A DNA stretch of 64,000 bases, taken from Siphonodentalium dalli (taxonomy: Eukaryota; Mollusca; Scaphopoda; Gadilida; Siphonodentaliidae). The position numbers and the translations under genes are program-made. Shown piece after piece: positions 26,301-41,300 of the stretch. Below the pieces are notes generated by a model. That model saw only the letters and a program-made list of their open reading frames with translations, did not search any database and was not told where the DNA came from. Positions within the stretch are counted from its first letter, which is position 1; the number at the start of each line of letters is the position of its first letter. Location: assembly GCA_032622095.1 (NCBI GenBank), contig CP136062.1:195555887-195619886 (forward strand). Direction: 5' to 3'.

Positions 26301-29300
26301 TCTCTCAGCAGGAAGAATTCATAGTTGGTTGGCAGAGTTTTTTGATGGTATCTTTGATATTTTTTTCTGTTCCGCTCTATCCTTTCTTCTGGGGTTTCCA
26401 ATGCCGGCTTCTCTATGTACTTCAGCATCGCAGGGATGGAGGTGGTAGTTTCCGTCCATGGTGGAGACTGGCTGGGTGGTGTTGCCATCTCGACATGAAG
26501 ACAGGGACGTGGACGTCCAGGGTGATGTCGGTCCCTGTTGCCACTGCCAAATCGACGGCAATATACAATAATAATATTTGGTTTTAAATTACACTCACTA
26601 CCGTACATCCACCCCTGTGAGCCTCCCTGGTTATATCTGATTTGTTATCGTTCGCGTTTGGTGATGTATCCACGACAGTTTTTTTATATATATATATATA
26701 TATACACACCCACGATGATACCTTCCAGCCAGTCAGACAGTTGTTAAAAGACAAGGCCGAACTGCATTGCAAACGATTTGCCGTGCATCTTTGATGTTCA
26801 GCCGCCAAAGCCAGAGTATAATTATGTAGCTTTCAATTCATGAACGACTTTTGATCTTGCATCCAATTCTGAGGCAAGAATGGAGAACATGTCATTATTA
26901 CACTTTTCATACTTTGTCTGAACAGTTTAGAAAGAAAAGTTGAACGGAAATAGATTGGGGGAAATCCTAATGATGTAGGAAATACACATCGCATTATCCG
27001 ATTATAATTCCAACTTCTGCGGAGAAAACTGAATAAACTAGAGATGTGACTGTGTCAATGGGACTAAAGATACCCCCGTGTTTTTAAAATACTAAGATGT
27101 TTCACATGTCAGTAAACATTTAGTTAAAATAATAAAATAACAGTTCCCATTGCAGGTGCACAACCCTAACCCTAATCTTAAACCTATTGACCGAAAAATG
27201 TAGGAATAAAAGCTCGGACAAAATTATACATGTTGCGAAAATGTTCTTAAGTCAAAAAAGGGGAATAACTCCACACAAAAAGTCGGACAGGCATCATAAT
27301 CGCAGGTGCACGGGTTCCCATGGTACTAAATATCAAAAACATTGACCTAAAAATGTAGGAATAAAAGCTTGGACAAAATTATGCATGTTGCAACAAAAAT
27401 TATAAGTCGAAAAAGGGGGATAACTGCACCAAAAAACGTCATAATCGCATGAGCACAGGTTCCCAAGGTACTAAATATCTGTGCCAAGTTTTAAAATAAT
27501 GGACCTAAAAATGTAGGAATAAAAGCTCGGACAAAATTATACATGTTTCAAAAAATTTCTAAATAAAAAAATGGGGGATAACTCCACCAAAAAAGTCCGA
27601 CAGACGTCATAATCGCAGGTGCACAGGTTTCCATGGTGGTTGATGTCTGTGCCAAGTTCCATGAAAATTGATCAAAAAACGACTGAGAAAAACTCCGGAC
27701 AAATTTGTGTCCACGGACGGACGGACGACAGACAAGCTGATTCCAGTATACCCCCCCCCCCCCCCCTAACTTCGTTGCGGGGGTATAATCAAGCTTTAAT
27801 ATCGAGTAGATAGTTACATTTTAGATGTGATCTTTATTTGCATCATGTTCAGTTTGTCACTTGCTTTCGGATAACGCGTTGTTTATTTATCTGTTGGGGT
27901 ATTACTCGTCACTTAAATAATCACCCCTACGATTCCCAATATTATTAAACAAGACAGTCAATGACTGTGGGGTTGCTCACCAGACTGCAAAAACTGATAA
28001 GACTGGGACTCTGGAGACCACAACAGTCTTTTCATAATCACTTTAAAAGAAGTAGATCTAAACAGGATATGTGGCTTGAGAGGCTTCATGTATGTAGATC
28101 GGTGAATATCCACCTTGAAATTACCAACTGTACACTACTGATCACCCCCCTCCTCCAGCTCAACAAGTCCTGAAATACAAGCATCTATGCTATTACTTAT
28201 AGTTATACTTGTTTTAGGGGGTAGTAGGAAGACAGCCCGATAGGGCTAGGCTACCCCCGACAATACACTGCTTTACTTTATTATGTATTACTGCCACTGT
28301 GTCATTCCTGTGTATTGTAAATAAACTATCCTATCCTATCCTATCCCCTCTCAAGTCTTAGTTGGAATTTCACAACCGACATCTCAAACTTTCTCAATTG
28401 ATGGAATTTCCAATCTCACAAGCGCCTTTTTATACAAGACAGTCAAAGACTGTGGGGTCGCTCACCAGACTGCAAAGACTGATGAGACTAGGACTCTGGA
28501 GACCACAATAGTCAGAACTTTTCGTAATCACTTTAAAAGAAGTAGATCTAAACACGATATGTGGCTAGAGAGGCTTCAGTAGTGTACAGTGGGTAATTTC
28601 AAGGTGAATATCCACCTTGAAATTACCCACTGTACACTACTGATCACCCCCCCTACTCCAGCTCAACAAGTCCCCTCCCGACCGGGCTCCAGACTCCCAA
28701 GTCTTGGGTTGGAATTTCACAACCGACATCTCAAACTTTCTCAATTTTTGGAAATTTCCAATCTTACAAGCAGCTTTTTATAAAATCATTTAGACATGTT
28801 TGAAGCCCATTTATCCATGGACCCAAAACACCATACATGTATGTCAGATTAATCAGTTAAGTAGTTCCAAGGTAGATGATTTAATGAATTTGGTATTTCA
28901 ATGATTTTTTTAAACACAAAAGTGTTAACTCACCATAGCCCCGTCATTTCTTAACAGGTTGACCTGATGTTAACAAATCTGAATATCAGTCACTGAAGGA
29001 TCGTCCATACTATATGTAAGCTAAATAGTCCAACCTCTCTTGAGAAGACAATTTAAGAATGACTATAAAGACATACAGTTATGTCCCTGGTCCCACCCTA
29101 TTTAACCTGGTGACCACATCTGAATAAATTTGAATACCAGACACCAAAGAACCCTTCATACTAAATATCAGTAAAATAGACCTGATGGTCCTTGTGGTGG
29201 AAGCATGTTAAAATTTGTGACTATTTCGGTCGAACAGTTTAACCCGAAGTAGGAAAATATGGACTGTTACTGGTTTAGAAATCAAATCTACGGCCTCATT

Positions 29301-32300
29301 GCCCCCACCCAGGCAGCTTAGAAATCAATAGGAATCTATATATTATTATACCAGTATCAAACAGCATACATACAGGTAGAGTGGGTGGTTGAGAGTTAAA
29401 TCTCTAATCTCTGCCCCTATTTGAACAAATGTGAATCCCCATCTATGAGATCCATTCATCTAGAAATTTCAAACGGTAGATTTTAAGAGTTGAAGAAAAC
29501 TGATTTTCCTCAAAAGTTTCCTAAAAATGACCTCACGTGTACAAATCTGAACCCCACTCACCAAAGGACCCTCCATACCAAAAGCTAAATAGGCCTGATG
29601 GTTTTTGAAGAATTACTATGGAGGGAAAGAGTTATGGACCTGGCTTCTCACCTATATGACCTGATGAACTCATTTGAACAAATCTGAATGTGAGTCAAAA
29701 TATATAAACCCATTCGGTCTTTAATATGTATGTGGAGAAGAACAAAATTGATGGACGGATGGAAACATCCCAACAGAGGGATGGATGGGAGGACATACTG
29801 ACAGACAAATTCAATCCAATATACCCCCCCCCAGTTTTCTTTGCAAATCAGGGTATAATGAGTACAACTGGATAGGTGGTGGTTAAGAATATAATAGTGG
29901 AACAGCCAAGCCTGAATATAGTGTCTGGCTTTTGCAGAATGAGGTCCCTAAAGGGTGAATTTAGTGCTGCAATCCTGCAAGGTGGGCTAGCATCACCAAA
30001 TTCACCATCTGGGGACCTCATTATGCTTAGGCCTCAACTGCTATGGGAGACATAGGAACAGATTGAAGTTGTCCAGTTAATTGGTGATGTGCACCCATTG
30101 GGCACTTCAATTATCAATTTTATCTTCAGCAAATTAGGGGATATAGAAACTGAACAGAATGGAAAAGGTAAGTAGAAATGTCAATTTAAGACCCTGTATA
30201 CTTCCCTGAAGATGAGGCATAAGCAGAATGAGGTCCCTGGAGAGTGTATTTGGTGATGCTAGCCTACTGTGCAGAGTAACATCACTAAATTCACCCTCTG
30301 GGGACCTCATTCTGCAAATGTCAGACATACAGCATTTTGTTTTGATACACACAGGGCATGAATGTTTACACCTACCTGTCAGCCAGCTAAATAACATCTG
30401 AATTGATGACTGTGTTATTAACTCTTTCTGTCTGGGGCTATTACCATACTCTATGGATGTTTATACAATGGTATTAGTTTTTCTAATTAATTTTTTCTTG
30501 ACTGAAGTGGGTGCATGGGCGGCGCAGATTGGGGGGGGGGGTGGTAGTGGGGACAGGGGTGTGGAAGGGTGAGGAGGGGAAGGGGTGGAATGGGGTGTTT
30601 TGTGTCTAAAAAATACAAAAAATCAGGGGTTAAAATGAAAAAAATATTTTTGTATTGTTCATTTTGAATTTTGATTTTTTTTTTAATTAAGGATTTAAAT
30701 TTAAAAATATTTTTTTTTTAATTTTTTTTTTTTAAGTTATGTTCCTGACACAGCCCCTATTTGACACACACTGACCCCATTTGAACAAATCTGAACCCCA
30801 GTCACACAAGGACCCACCATACAAAATATTAGCTAAATCGGCCAAATGATTCTGGAGAAGTCGTTTTAATAATTACTAGGGAGAATAGAGTTATGTCCCT
30901 GATTCTGCCCCTATTTGACCCAGTGACCCCATTTGAACAAATCAGACCCCCAGTCACCCAATGACCTTCCATACCAAATATAAGCTAAATAGGCCTGATG
31001 GTTCTTGAAAAGAAGTTGTTTTAAGAATTACTATGGTGGGAAAGAGTTATGGCCCTAGCTTCGCAACTATTTGACTCAGTGACCTTATTTTAACAAATCT
31101 GAGTCTGAGTCAACCAGGGAACATCCACACCAAATATGAACCCATTTGGCCTTAGGGTACTGGAGAAGAAGATGATTCTTGACGGACGGACAGACGGACG
31201 GACGGACGACGGACGAGGAGTGATGACTATAGCTCCACCAGAGACTTCTTCTCAGGTGAGCTAAAAACCATTTAGACATGTTTGAAGCCCAATTATCCAT
31301 GGACCCAAAACACCATACATGTATGTCAGATTAATCAGTCAGGTTGTTCCAAGGTAGATGTTTTAATGAATTTGGTATTTCAATGATTTTATTAGACACA
31401 AAAGTGTTAACTCCCCATAGCCCCATCATTTCTTAACAGGTTGACCTCATGTTAACAAATCTGAATCTCAGTCACTAAAGGATCCTCCATACTATATGTA
31501 AGCTAAATAGTTCAACCTCTCTTGAGAAGACATTTTAAGAATTACTATAGAGACATACAGTTATGTCCCTGGTGACCCCATATGAATAAATTTAAATCCC
31601 AGACACCAAAGAAACCTTCATACTAAATATCAGTAAAATAGACCTAATGGTCCTTGTGAAGGAAGCATATTAAGAGGGAAACGGTCCTTCGCTTGGGCCC
31701 TATTTGACCAGGTGACCCCATTTTGAAAAATCTGAATTGCAGTCAAACAAGAACATTCCATGCTAAATAAGCCAACTAGTTCTTGGCTCTTGCAAACATA
31801 TTTTAAGAATTACTATGTGGTGGAATAGTTATGTCTCTGGCTCTGCCCTTATTCGACTTTGTGAGCCCATTTTCACAAATCTGTCACCCAAGGTAATTTC
31901 ATAACAAATATAAGCAAAATAGGCCATTTGATTCTTGCATAGAAGACATATCATGAATTACTATGGAGAGAAAGAGTAATGTAGCTGGCCTTGCACCTAC
32001 TTGACCTGGTGACCCTGATTGAACAAATCTGAATCACACATCACCAAAGGAGCCTCAATATTAAATATGAGCTAAATAGAGCTGGTGGTTCTTTCAAAGA
32101 ACACTTTTCAAGTTTGCCAAACATGTTCTAGTGAAGTGGTGGATGTGTTAATTGTCCTGTTGAAACAGGTTGAAAGTGAAAGATTTGAACAATACATATG
32201 ATAGATTGTTGTTGTAATTGGGAATTAATGACCTCTAGCAGATCTCCAGGGAATGTTTATAAAAATGTCAGATTTCACTTGACATGTGTAGGCATACACC

Positions 32301-35300
32301 GCATACAGTTAGAGCCAAAGTAAATGCTTCTTATTAATGATTCTCTGTCAAGAATTTGAGTAAATATTATTTTTGGGGCCAGGGTGGCAGAAGCAGTGAA
32401 CTTGAGTAAAGGGCCAGGGGAGCACAATATATATATATATATATTTAATTGACCATGGAGTTAAATAAAAAAAAAAATTAAATATTTTTTAGAGTTATGT
32501 TCCTGGCTCCGCCCACATTTGACCCAGTGACCTCATTTGAACAAATCTGAACCCCAGTCACCCAAGGACCCTTCATACAAAATATGAACCCATTCGACGT
32601 GATGGTACGAGAACAAGTCGTTTTAAGAAATACTATGGAGGGAAAGAGTTATGGCCCTGTCTTCGCAACTATTTGACCCAGTGACCTCACCTAGGGAACA
32701 TCCACACCAAATATGAACCCATTCGGTCTTATGGATTGGGAGAAGATGTTTAAAGAATTGTTTACAGACGGACGGACGGATGGTTGGCTAGACGGACGGA
32801 TGAGGAGTGATGACTATAGCTCCACCGGAGACTTCGTCTCAGGTGAGCTAAAAATGAAAATAAATTCAACTTCCTTATTTGGGTAAGGCTCTTGAGTGAC
32901 CCGATTCTGCTATCAATGGATTGGTCTGGATCTTCCATAAATTATACTGACTGACCCGCTCTTCCGACTGGCAACATAAATACAAACAAGTGGTTTTAAG
33001 TTCCAGACTCGACCAATGGATTTGGAAATATGATTAGAAGACAATTCCAGTACAGGTACTCTGATTCTGTCATGAGAAACAGAATAATTATTCAAACCAC
33101 ATGTTTCATTTCGCACCCCAGCCGGAATTGAAATAAATTGTTCCACATTGAACTTTATTGGCTACTTGCCCAGAAATCGACAACGTGTCGATCTACAACA
33201 GCTATGCCCAATTATTCAAATTCAATAAAGCATAAAAAACTGAATATTATCGCATGTATCAGACCCAAAACGATTTTGTTTTTATTTTAATTGCTGTATA
33301 TTGTGAAACAATTAGGTCGGCAGTAATAAACAAAAGTTAATTACCATTTTTTTTCAAAACCAAGTTATAAAACAAAACAGGGTATAAATCTCGAACTGAG
33401 TTCCTGCAGGACGCTTTTTACACACGTTTTCACTCCACGGTGGAGGGCGGTTAGCGGTAAATTGAACGTGGTTACGCGCGGTCACGAAAAAAGGTCAGCC
33501 AACCACAGTGTCCCCCGAAAACGTGGCAAGTCGACGCCGCTTTGTTAAAGAAATACAAAAAATGTTGAAATGTTCTAAGTCGAAAGGGTTAATAATTCCG
33601 TAAAGAAATAATTTTTCCGTCATCTATATACATGTTGCACATCTCCAATATGTGGGTAACAATACTTTGAAGTTTAAAATATCTACGATCAAAACTGTAG
33701 GAGGAGTTGATTACACCATGAAGGTACACTCATACAGAAAATTATAAAAAATGTTTTTCAAAGTCGAAAGGCCCATATAACTCTGGGAAAAATCATGGGA
33801 TCAAACTCAAATTCGAACTTGACCTGTATTTTGATATGAATGACCCACAAAAAAACAGAATTTTCAATTGAACAGTCCAAACTGGATTTATCATCCGGAA
33901 ACCAAAGAAAAAAGAAGAAAATTTAATTTTCTAAGTCGAAAAAAGTCCATAAATCTAGGAAAAATCATCGGATCAAACTCAAATTCGAGCTCAACCTGTA
34001 TCTTGATATGACTGATCGACATAAAAACAGTATTTGCAATTAAAGGATCCAAACTTGAGAAATCATCCGGAAACCGAAAAAGTGAGAAATTTTCAAATTA
34101 CAAAAAAAGTTGAAAAAAAAGGGAAATAACTCCATAAAAGAGCACCTGTATTCTTGGTTGAGACACCTACATACCAAGTTTCAATCAAATCGGATGATCA
34201 TTACTGGAGTTATAACTCCGGACGCACAGATGCACGGACTGACGCACGGCTCGACGCATGCATGGACGCGTACACATGGCAACAAAATTGTATTATTTCT
34301 TACTTACTTTAGTTCAAACCGTTTAGTTTATTTTCAGAACAAAATGTTTCGTCTTGCATTTTCACTTTTAACTCACATCAATGCAAGTGAAAGTGTCAAT
34401 GACACTGTAGCTCAACTTGGAGAGGGGATAATTTCATGTCTTACATATAATGGAGCGATTAGGAATGTGGAACGTTGAAATGTCTAAGTAATACAACATG
34501 TAGATATCAACATGAAGAGATATATATAGTAAAATCCAAGATGGCCACCGGCCGCCATGTTTTCCAATGAAATTAGCAGATTTGGACACAAGTCCAAATT
34601 TTATGAATAAATTATACTCACCTGACATAATGCATACAGAATTAGATTTATCTCAACCTTGCGAACTCGCCACCCAAACTCCCGGAAACGTGTTGCGTTT
34701 CATCTTCCGGTTAAAGTTTTTTAATTACTCTAACCGGGGCAGAGCATGCACATTGCGCATATTATCAGATTGATCCCATGGCGCCCAAAATCAGGTCATG
34801 GGACAACTGTATCTGATGGGAGGAGGGTGGGAATGAATTATGTCAAGTGAGTATAATTTATTCATAAAATTTGGACTTGTGTCCAAATCTGCTAATTTTA
34901 TTTCAAAAATTAGCTACTCACCTGACATAAATCATACAGAATTATGCTGACTCCATAGCTGCTCTGTGCAGCTCTGGTCTGATGCTGTTGTCCCATGGTT
35001 CTTCCATGAAATGTTCTTCACTATTTACATCATTACACTATATACAGTCCTTTTTTTCTTTCTTTCCCCCCCCCCCAAGAATGTCTCTCTGCACGAACAC
35101 TATTTACATGTGATAACCAATCACAACTTCCCTTCACAGCAAAACTCGCTGGAGAATCTATCTAACACTTAGCACATTAGTGCCAACATCCTTCAAGTAG
35201 AACCTTATAAAGGTAGATGATTGTGCCCAATCCGCACTCTCCAGAATGTCTCTCATTCCTGCTCCATTGAAGAGTGCCCACGAAGATCCAATCGAACATG

Positions 35301-38300
35301 TGGAATGAGCAGTAATGTTGTTGTCACTTGGAATAGAATCAAAAGCCATCTTTATAAGCTTAACCAACCAGGAGGATATAGTTTGTGACGAAACCGGTGT
35401 ATGGGGCCGAATTAACGGTTAAAAACAGTTTTGTATTATTTTCACCCGTGTTGTTTCTGACTGCTTTTGTTCGATCCACATACATCAAAAGAGCTCGTTT
35501 CGGATCCAATCTGACATCTTCCTCAAAAGAAGGTACCAAAATTAAGGGACTCAGGTGAGAAATTCTGTCTTGCTTAGAAAGGCCCTTACGTAAAAAGGTA
35601 ATACCCTGCCCTTGAATTCTCATATTACTGCTACCCAATTGTAGACTTTGTAAATCATTACACCTTCGAAAAGTGGTAATGGCAACAAGAAACACTGTCT
35701 TAAATTTAAATGTAAGATATTTCAAGTCTAAAGGTTCAAATGGAGGATTTTTCAACATGTCCAAAACTTTTGGAAGATCCCAAGCAGGTACTAGCCTTTG
35801 GTTTGGAGGCCTTGAATTAAACATACCCTTCAACATTCGAATAATGTGTGGGTTTTGTCCCACTGCTATTCCCGCAATCGGTGGCAGAATTGATGAGAGC
35901 ATGGATCTGTATCCCGCAACCGTGCGGTATTGCAAACCCAAAGCAAACATATCTGACAAAAAATCAGCACATTGTGCTAAGGATGCTTCATGAGAAATAA
36001 TGTTACGCTCGGAACACCAACTGTTGAACCTTTTGAATTTTGACTGATAGAACACGTTTTCGTGTTCTGAGTCGCCAAGATTCCGCAATGAAATGACGTG
36101 ACCTTCTCGAAAAACCCTCTGCTTGTAAATGTCTATTGACAGATGCCAAGCAGTCAGGTTCATCAGGTTCGGATCCGGGTGAAGTACCCTCCATTGATAT
36201 TGTGTTAACATCTGTTCCGACACTGGTAACTGGAGTGGATGTTCGACTAGAAGTTTCAATATCATTGGAAACCAGAACTGTCTTGACCAATGCGGAGCTT
36301 ATGATTAATATCATCTCGCACTGAAATTTACTGATGTGTTGTAAGACTCTGGGAATCAATGGAATTGGTGGAAATGCATAAACATACAAGCTCTCCCATG
36401 AAATGGAGAGGGTATCTATTGCGAATGCTAGTGGGTGTGGATGCCATGAGCAAAAAATTTGGGTCTTCTTGTTGTGAAAAGTTACAGATCCATGTTTGGT
36501 TGACCCCAAAGACAAAAAATCTTTTGAACTATTATTGGGTCCAACTCCCATTCCGTCTCCCTCACATAACATCGACTCAGAAAATCTGCAAGCTGGTTCT
36601 GGACCACTGCTATGTGAGCTGATTTTAGAACCATGTGGTTCTGAATTGCAAGATTCCAAAGTTCCTGAGCTATTACTGACAGAGGGATCTGGACCTCGTA
36701 CCCCCCTGATAGTTTACATACAGTCAGTCAGGGTATAGCGGATCATCGTGTATAGCGGATCAGATGTTTCCGCAATAAAATCTCATTATTAATAAAAGTT
36801 GTGGCCTTTCTTTTGTGGTAGTTTTATGAAGATACTTATTAAAATTTACCGTACAAAGTTACATTCGAATTGTCCGTCGGCAACTTCATTTTTTAACATT
36901 TTTACGAAGCCGACCGAAAAATTCCGAAACGAAATTAGGCGAGCCGGGTTGTGAATATTTTTTTTATGAAAAAATTAAATGAAGTTGTGGATCAGCTACG
37001 CTAGTGGTAAGTATTTTATTTTGTTGTTCCATCATAATAATTCATGCCATAAAATTTTTATTTTTATTGGTATTTCCCTTCATCTTGAAAGTGTCTATTT
37101 GGTTTGCCTGCATGAGCGGATCGCACATGTGCAGTAACCAGTAAAGTTAAAACGAAACTATTTTTTAGAAAATGTAAACAACTGGCATGCTCGTTTTCTG
37201 TGGGGTTTTCTGTTACTAAGTACATTAAAACTAGAGTTATTGTGCAAAACTATCTTCAAACTAGCTTGTTACAATACATCTTGTGCTAACAAGGTGTAAA
37301 AGTGAGGTAGGAAGTGTAAAATTATTCATTGAAGCAAGTGATCCGCTACTGACAAAAGTGGTCCGCTACTTCCGAAATAAAGGAGGACTTGGTACAAATA
37401 ATTCTACTTCCAGAGGAAGCAGTATATACATGTCTATAAATATCAATGAAAAAATCCAGGAAATTCCTTTTAGTTGCAGAGAAATACGGGAGAAATGAAA
37501 AAGTGATCCGCTATACCCTGACTGACTGTAACGAGCCACCGTGGTGTTGTCGGTTCGTATAAGCACCTCCTTGTTCATCAAATCTCGGGTGAAGTGTTTT
37601 ATTGCCAATATTACCGCTTTCATCTTCAGATTGTTGATATGCAGGGATGTATCTGTGTCTGACCATAAATCCTGTACTGTCTGCCCCGCTAAATGGGACC
37701 CCCATTCCTGGAGACTGGCATCGTTTGTGATCGAGACAATGTTACGATCTGAAAAGAGGAATCAACCCTGTAGCTTGTTTCGTGTTTGTAACCACCAGTT
37801 CAGATGGGGTACCAGATCTTGTGTACATGGGACCCTGAGCTCGTATGCATGGCGAACTGGTTGCCATCTTTTCAAGAGAAACATCTGAATGGGTCTCATG
37901 TGAAGACGAGCATTCTGAATCAACTACAGACAGGACGCTATTATGCCTAGCAGATGCAGATAACTGCGGGCTGTGTCCCGTCCCCTCAACAGATTTCTTA
38001 CTGCTTGTTGGAGTACTGTTATACGATCTACTGTGGGACAAACTAACCCTTTGTCCAAATAAAACATTGCTCCCAAATAAGTTAACATTTGGGATGTTCC
38101 AAATGAGACTTTTTGACATTTATCAAAAACCCCAAATTTAGAATGGTTTCCATGAACAGCTCACTGTCTTGCAATAGGCCTGTTCGAGATGAATTTAGAC
38201 AAATCCAGTCGTCTATAAAAACGGCTAGACTTAGACCCCTCTGACGTAAGTATGCGGCTACGTTCGCAACCACTTTTGTGTATATGCGAGGGGCTGTTGT

Positions 38301-41300
38301 TGCACCGAAACATATTGTTCTCCATTGATACTGAACACTGTTGATGCTGACTCGGAAATATTTCTTGTGGCCTTCCCACAATTTTAATGAAGATACTCAT
38401 CCTGAATATCTCCGGTGAAATCCTAATCTCCCTTTTGTACTAAGGACATGACCTTTTTAGGGTATCCATTTTGAAGTGTTCTTTCCGAATGTAACGGTTC
38501 AGAGGTTTTAGATTTGTGATAGGATGAAAACTGCCATCCGACTTTGGTACCAGGAAAAGCGTACTGTAAAAACCTTGATTTGATAAATGCTTTGGTACGA
38601 CTTCGATAACGTTTGAAGTTAGAAGTCTTAAAATTTGGTTTTTGAGAAACTTCATCTCTGCTTTGTTCAAAAGAGTTTCTTTCACACCCTGGAATGGTGG
38701 AAATTGAAGAAATTCGATTTGATAACCATTACGAATGACATCTAGTGTCCATCTGTCCGCATTTATATTTTCCCAAGCCTGGTGAAAATGTGTGAACCGA
38801 CCTCCGACCGGTACATTCGGAAACGGATGCTTGATTAACATATGTACACTTCTTACCTTTAATGAGTCATCTGCGTTGTGATTTTCCTCTGGTAGAACCA
38901 CTGTCGTAGCGTCCACCTCGTCTGGATCCGTAAGAGAACCCTCCTTGTCCAGAAGCTCTGGCATTTCCTCTGCCACAAAAAGAATCCTTCGAAATTATTT
39001 TAGGAATTCGAAAAGGCTCAAACTCAGCTGATTTTGATGTGGACTGTTGGTCCCGGTCATGCCTGAATGATTCCGCACGTTCCGGCCAGGTAACAGTTCT
39101 TGCAACTTTCCTGGGTGGTTCTTGAGAGGATTAGTCAGTCAAATTTCTCTTAGAAGTCTTGATCGAAGACAACAGTTCATTCACAACTTTATTCTTATCT
39201 TTTTTCGCTCTGAGAAAAGTTTCAAGCTGATCCCCGAATAACCCGTCAGACATTAACGGTAAATTGGCTAATTCTCTGGGATCTGCTGCCTGATACAAAT
39301 TTGCGTCACTGATTGCTGTATGTCGACGAATCAAATGATGCATGGCCCCTGTGCGGCCTAATTGGTCTAACACTTTAGTCGACATCGAAAAAATGTCCCT
39401 AATTTGTTGCGTTAGTCGATCCAAGTCAACCACCTCAGCTTGAACACCTTCCATGAGAGATGCTAAGGCTTGCTGTATGTAAACATTTACAGCTATTCCC
39501 ATCTGAGCAGCACACTGACCTCTATAGGCTTTCTTTTCAATGAATTTGAATGGATTGGAAAACTGTTTTCCAGATCTGATTTGGGCAGATTTTCCATGTG
39601 TCTTTATCAAACACTGTTGTACAAATTCATCAAGAGAAGGTATATTCAAGAAATCCTTTGAAGACTCTGCAATTGGAAACTCTTCAAGTAAATTTTCCGG
39701 AAAGGCAGTTAAGGATGTGGGCTCTTTACTGTGCCAAGAATCTTCAAGCACTTTCCTCTGAGCTTCATCTAAAGTCAAACCAGTGACACATTCAGGTTGT
39801 TTTGTTAAAGCATCTTTGCCAAAAATGTCCAATAAGCCCTTGGCTATTGGTATATTACAGGAAAGTGTTTCACTTTTATCCTGATCAACAGATGTGTCAT
39901 CAAAATCGTGTCCCTGACATGTCCCCGACAACACATCGTCGTCTGAACTACTGGTACTGACAACGTTATCATACTGTGCGTTCTCTGCACTTTGACATTT
40001 GTATCGGTCTTGCTTTCCGGACAGCCTCTTCGGCTCCTGAGCATTAGACATTGTTTGTCAAATCTATTCAACACCCACCAACTAAGTTCCCTTTTCATGG
40101 GGTCAGTTATAACCATATTGGCATCAAACAAACCACAGTTTTGTTTGAGAGCTTGAATTTTATTGATTTCTAACTGGCGATAATGAAGTTTTGCATACTC
40201 CACCGCAGAAAATGTTGAAATTAATAATCCGATTACACTGGCCACTGTTCGAATAGAAGCATGATCGAGATTTAAGAGATCAGAGCAACCTTTTTTTACC
40301 TCTAGTTGTTTCTCGAGTGGCAGTGAAACGGTCATAGTCTCCGTATTTATAACATTTCCGAGAAAAGTTATTTTCTGACAAGAAGTGAGAACCGACTTAG
40401 TTGGGTGGATAGTGAATCCAAGACTGGTCAGTAACGAGGTAGTGAGATGAATATTCATAGAACATAGAGAAGTGGAGGCTCCCATACAAAGAATATAAAC
40501 AATGAAGCTTGTAGTTGTGAATCCGTCGGATCTCAACTAGGATAAAACAGGTTTCAACAATTTGGTAAACAACCTGGGAGCCGCCGCATAGCCATTGGCA
40601 ATGCAGGTATTTTGATAAAGGATATCTTTCCATCTGAAGCGAAAGTATTTTTGATGTTGTTCAGCCAGAGACACTGCATAGTATGCATGACGAATATCAA
40701 TGAGTCCCAGGTACATACCCGGACGAATGAGAGACAGAGCAGATTCAAATGTCACCATTTTGAAATGATGGTATGGAACATACTCATTAAATTTTTTGAG
40801 ATTTAAAATGAGCCGAACTTCATTAGTGTTTGGTTTAGGTCGTATGAAGACAGGAGATATAAATTGTCCCGGTGTGTCGCACACCTCTTTTATTACGCCT
40901 TGAGATAAAAGTTTTTCAATGGCCAAATTGACAGACAGTATTTCTGAAGTTTTCACCTGATTTGGAATGCAACATCCAATGTATTGAAAAGGTGGACCTC
41001 TATCTCCAAATTCGATGTGACAATGCTGAACAACATCCAAAATAATTGGGTCACTCGTAAGTGACCTTCAATTTGTAATAAATTTACACAATTGGCCTGC
41101 AACAAACTTTTCATTATTGCATATATAAGGGTTAAATTCCAGTGTTTTACATACCTGGGTTTGATCGTAAGAAACTAACGTCGAGTCATCCCTCTGGAGG
41201 ACCCCCGCTTGGAGGTTTTTCCCCCTTGTGGGTTAGGGTATGCCGCTGAGGAACTGGCGTCGCGATATTGGTAACCACCATAGGTGGGAATTTTACCACC

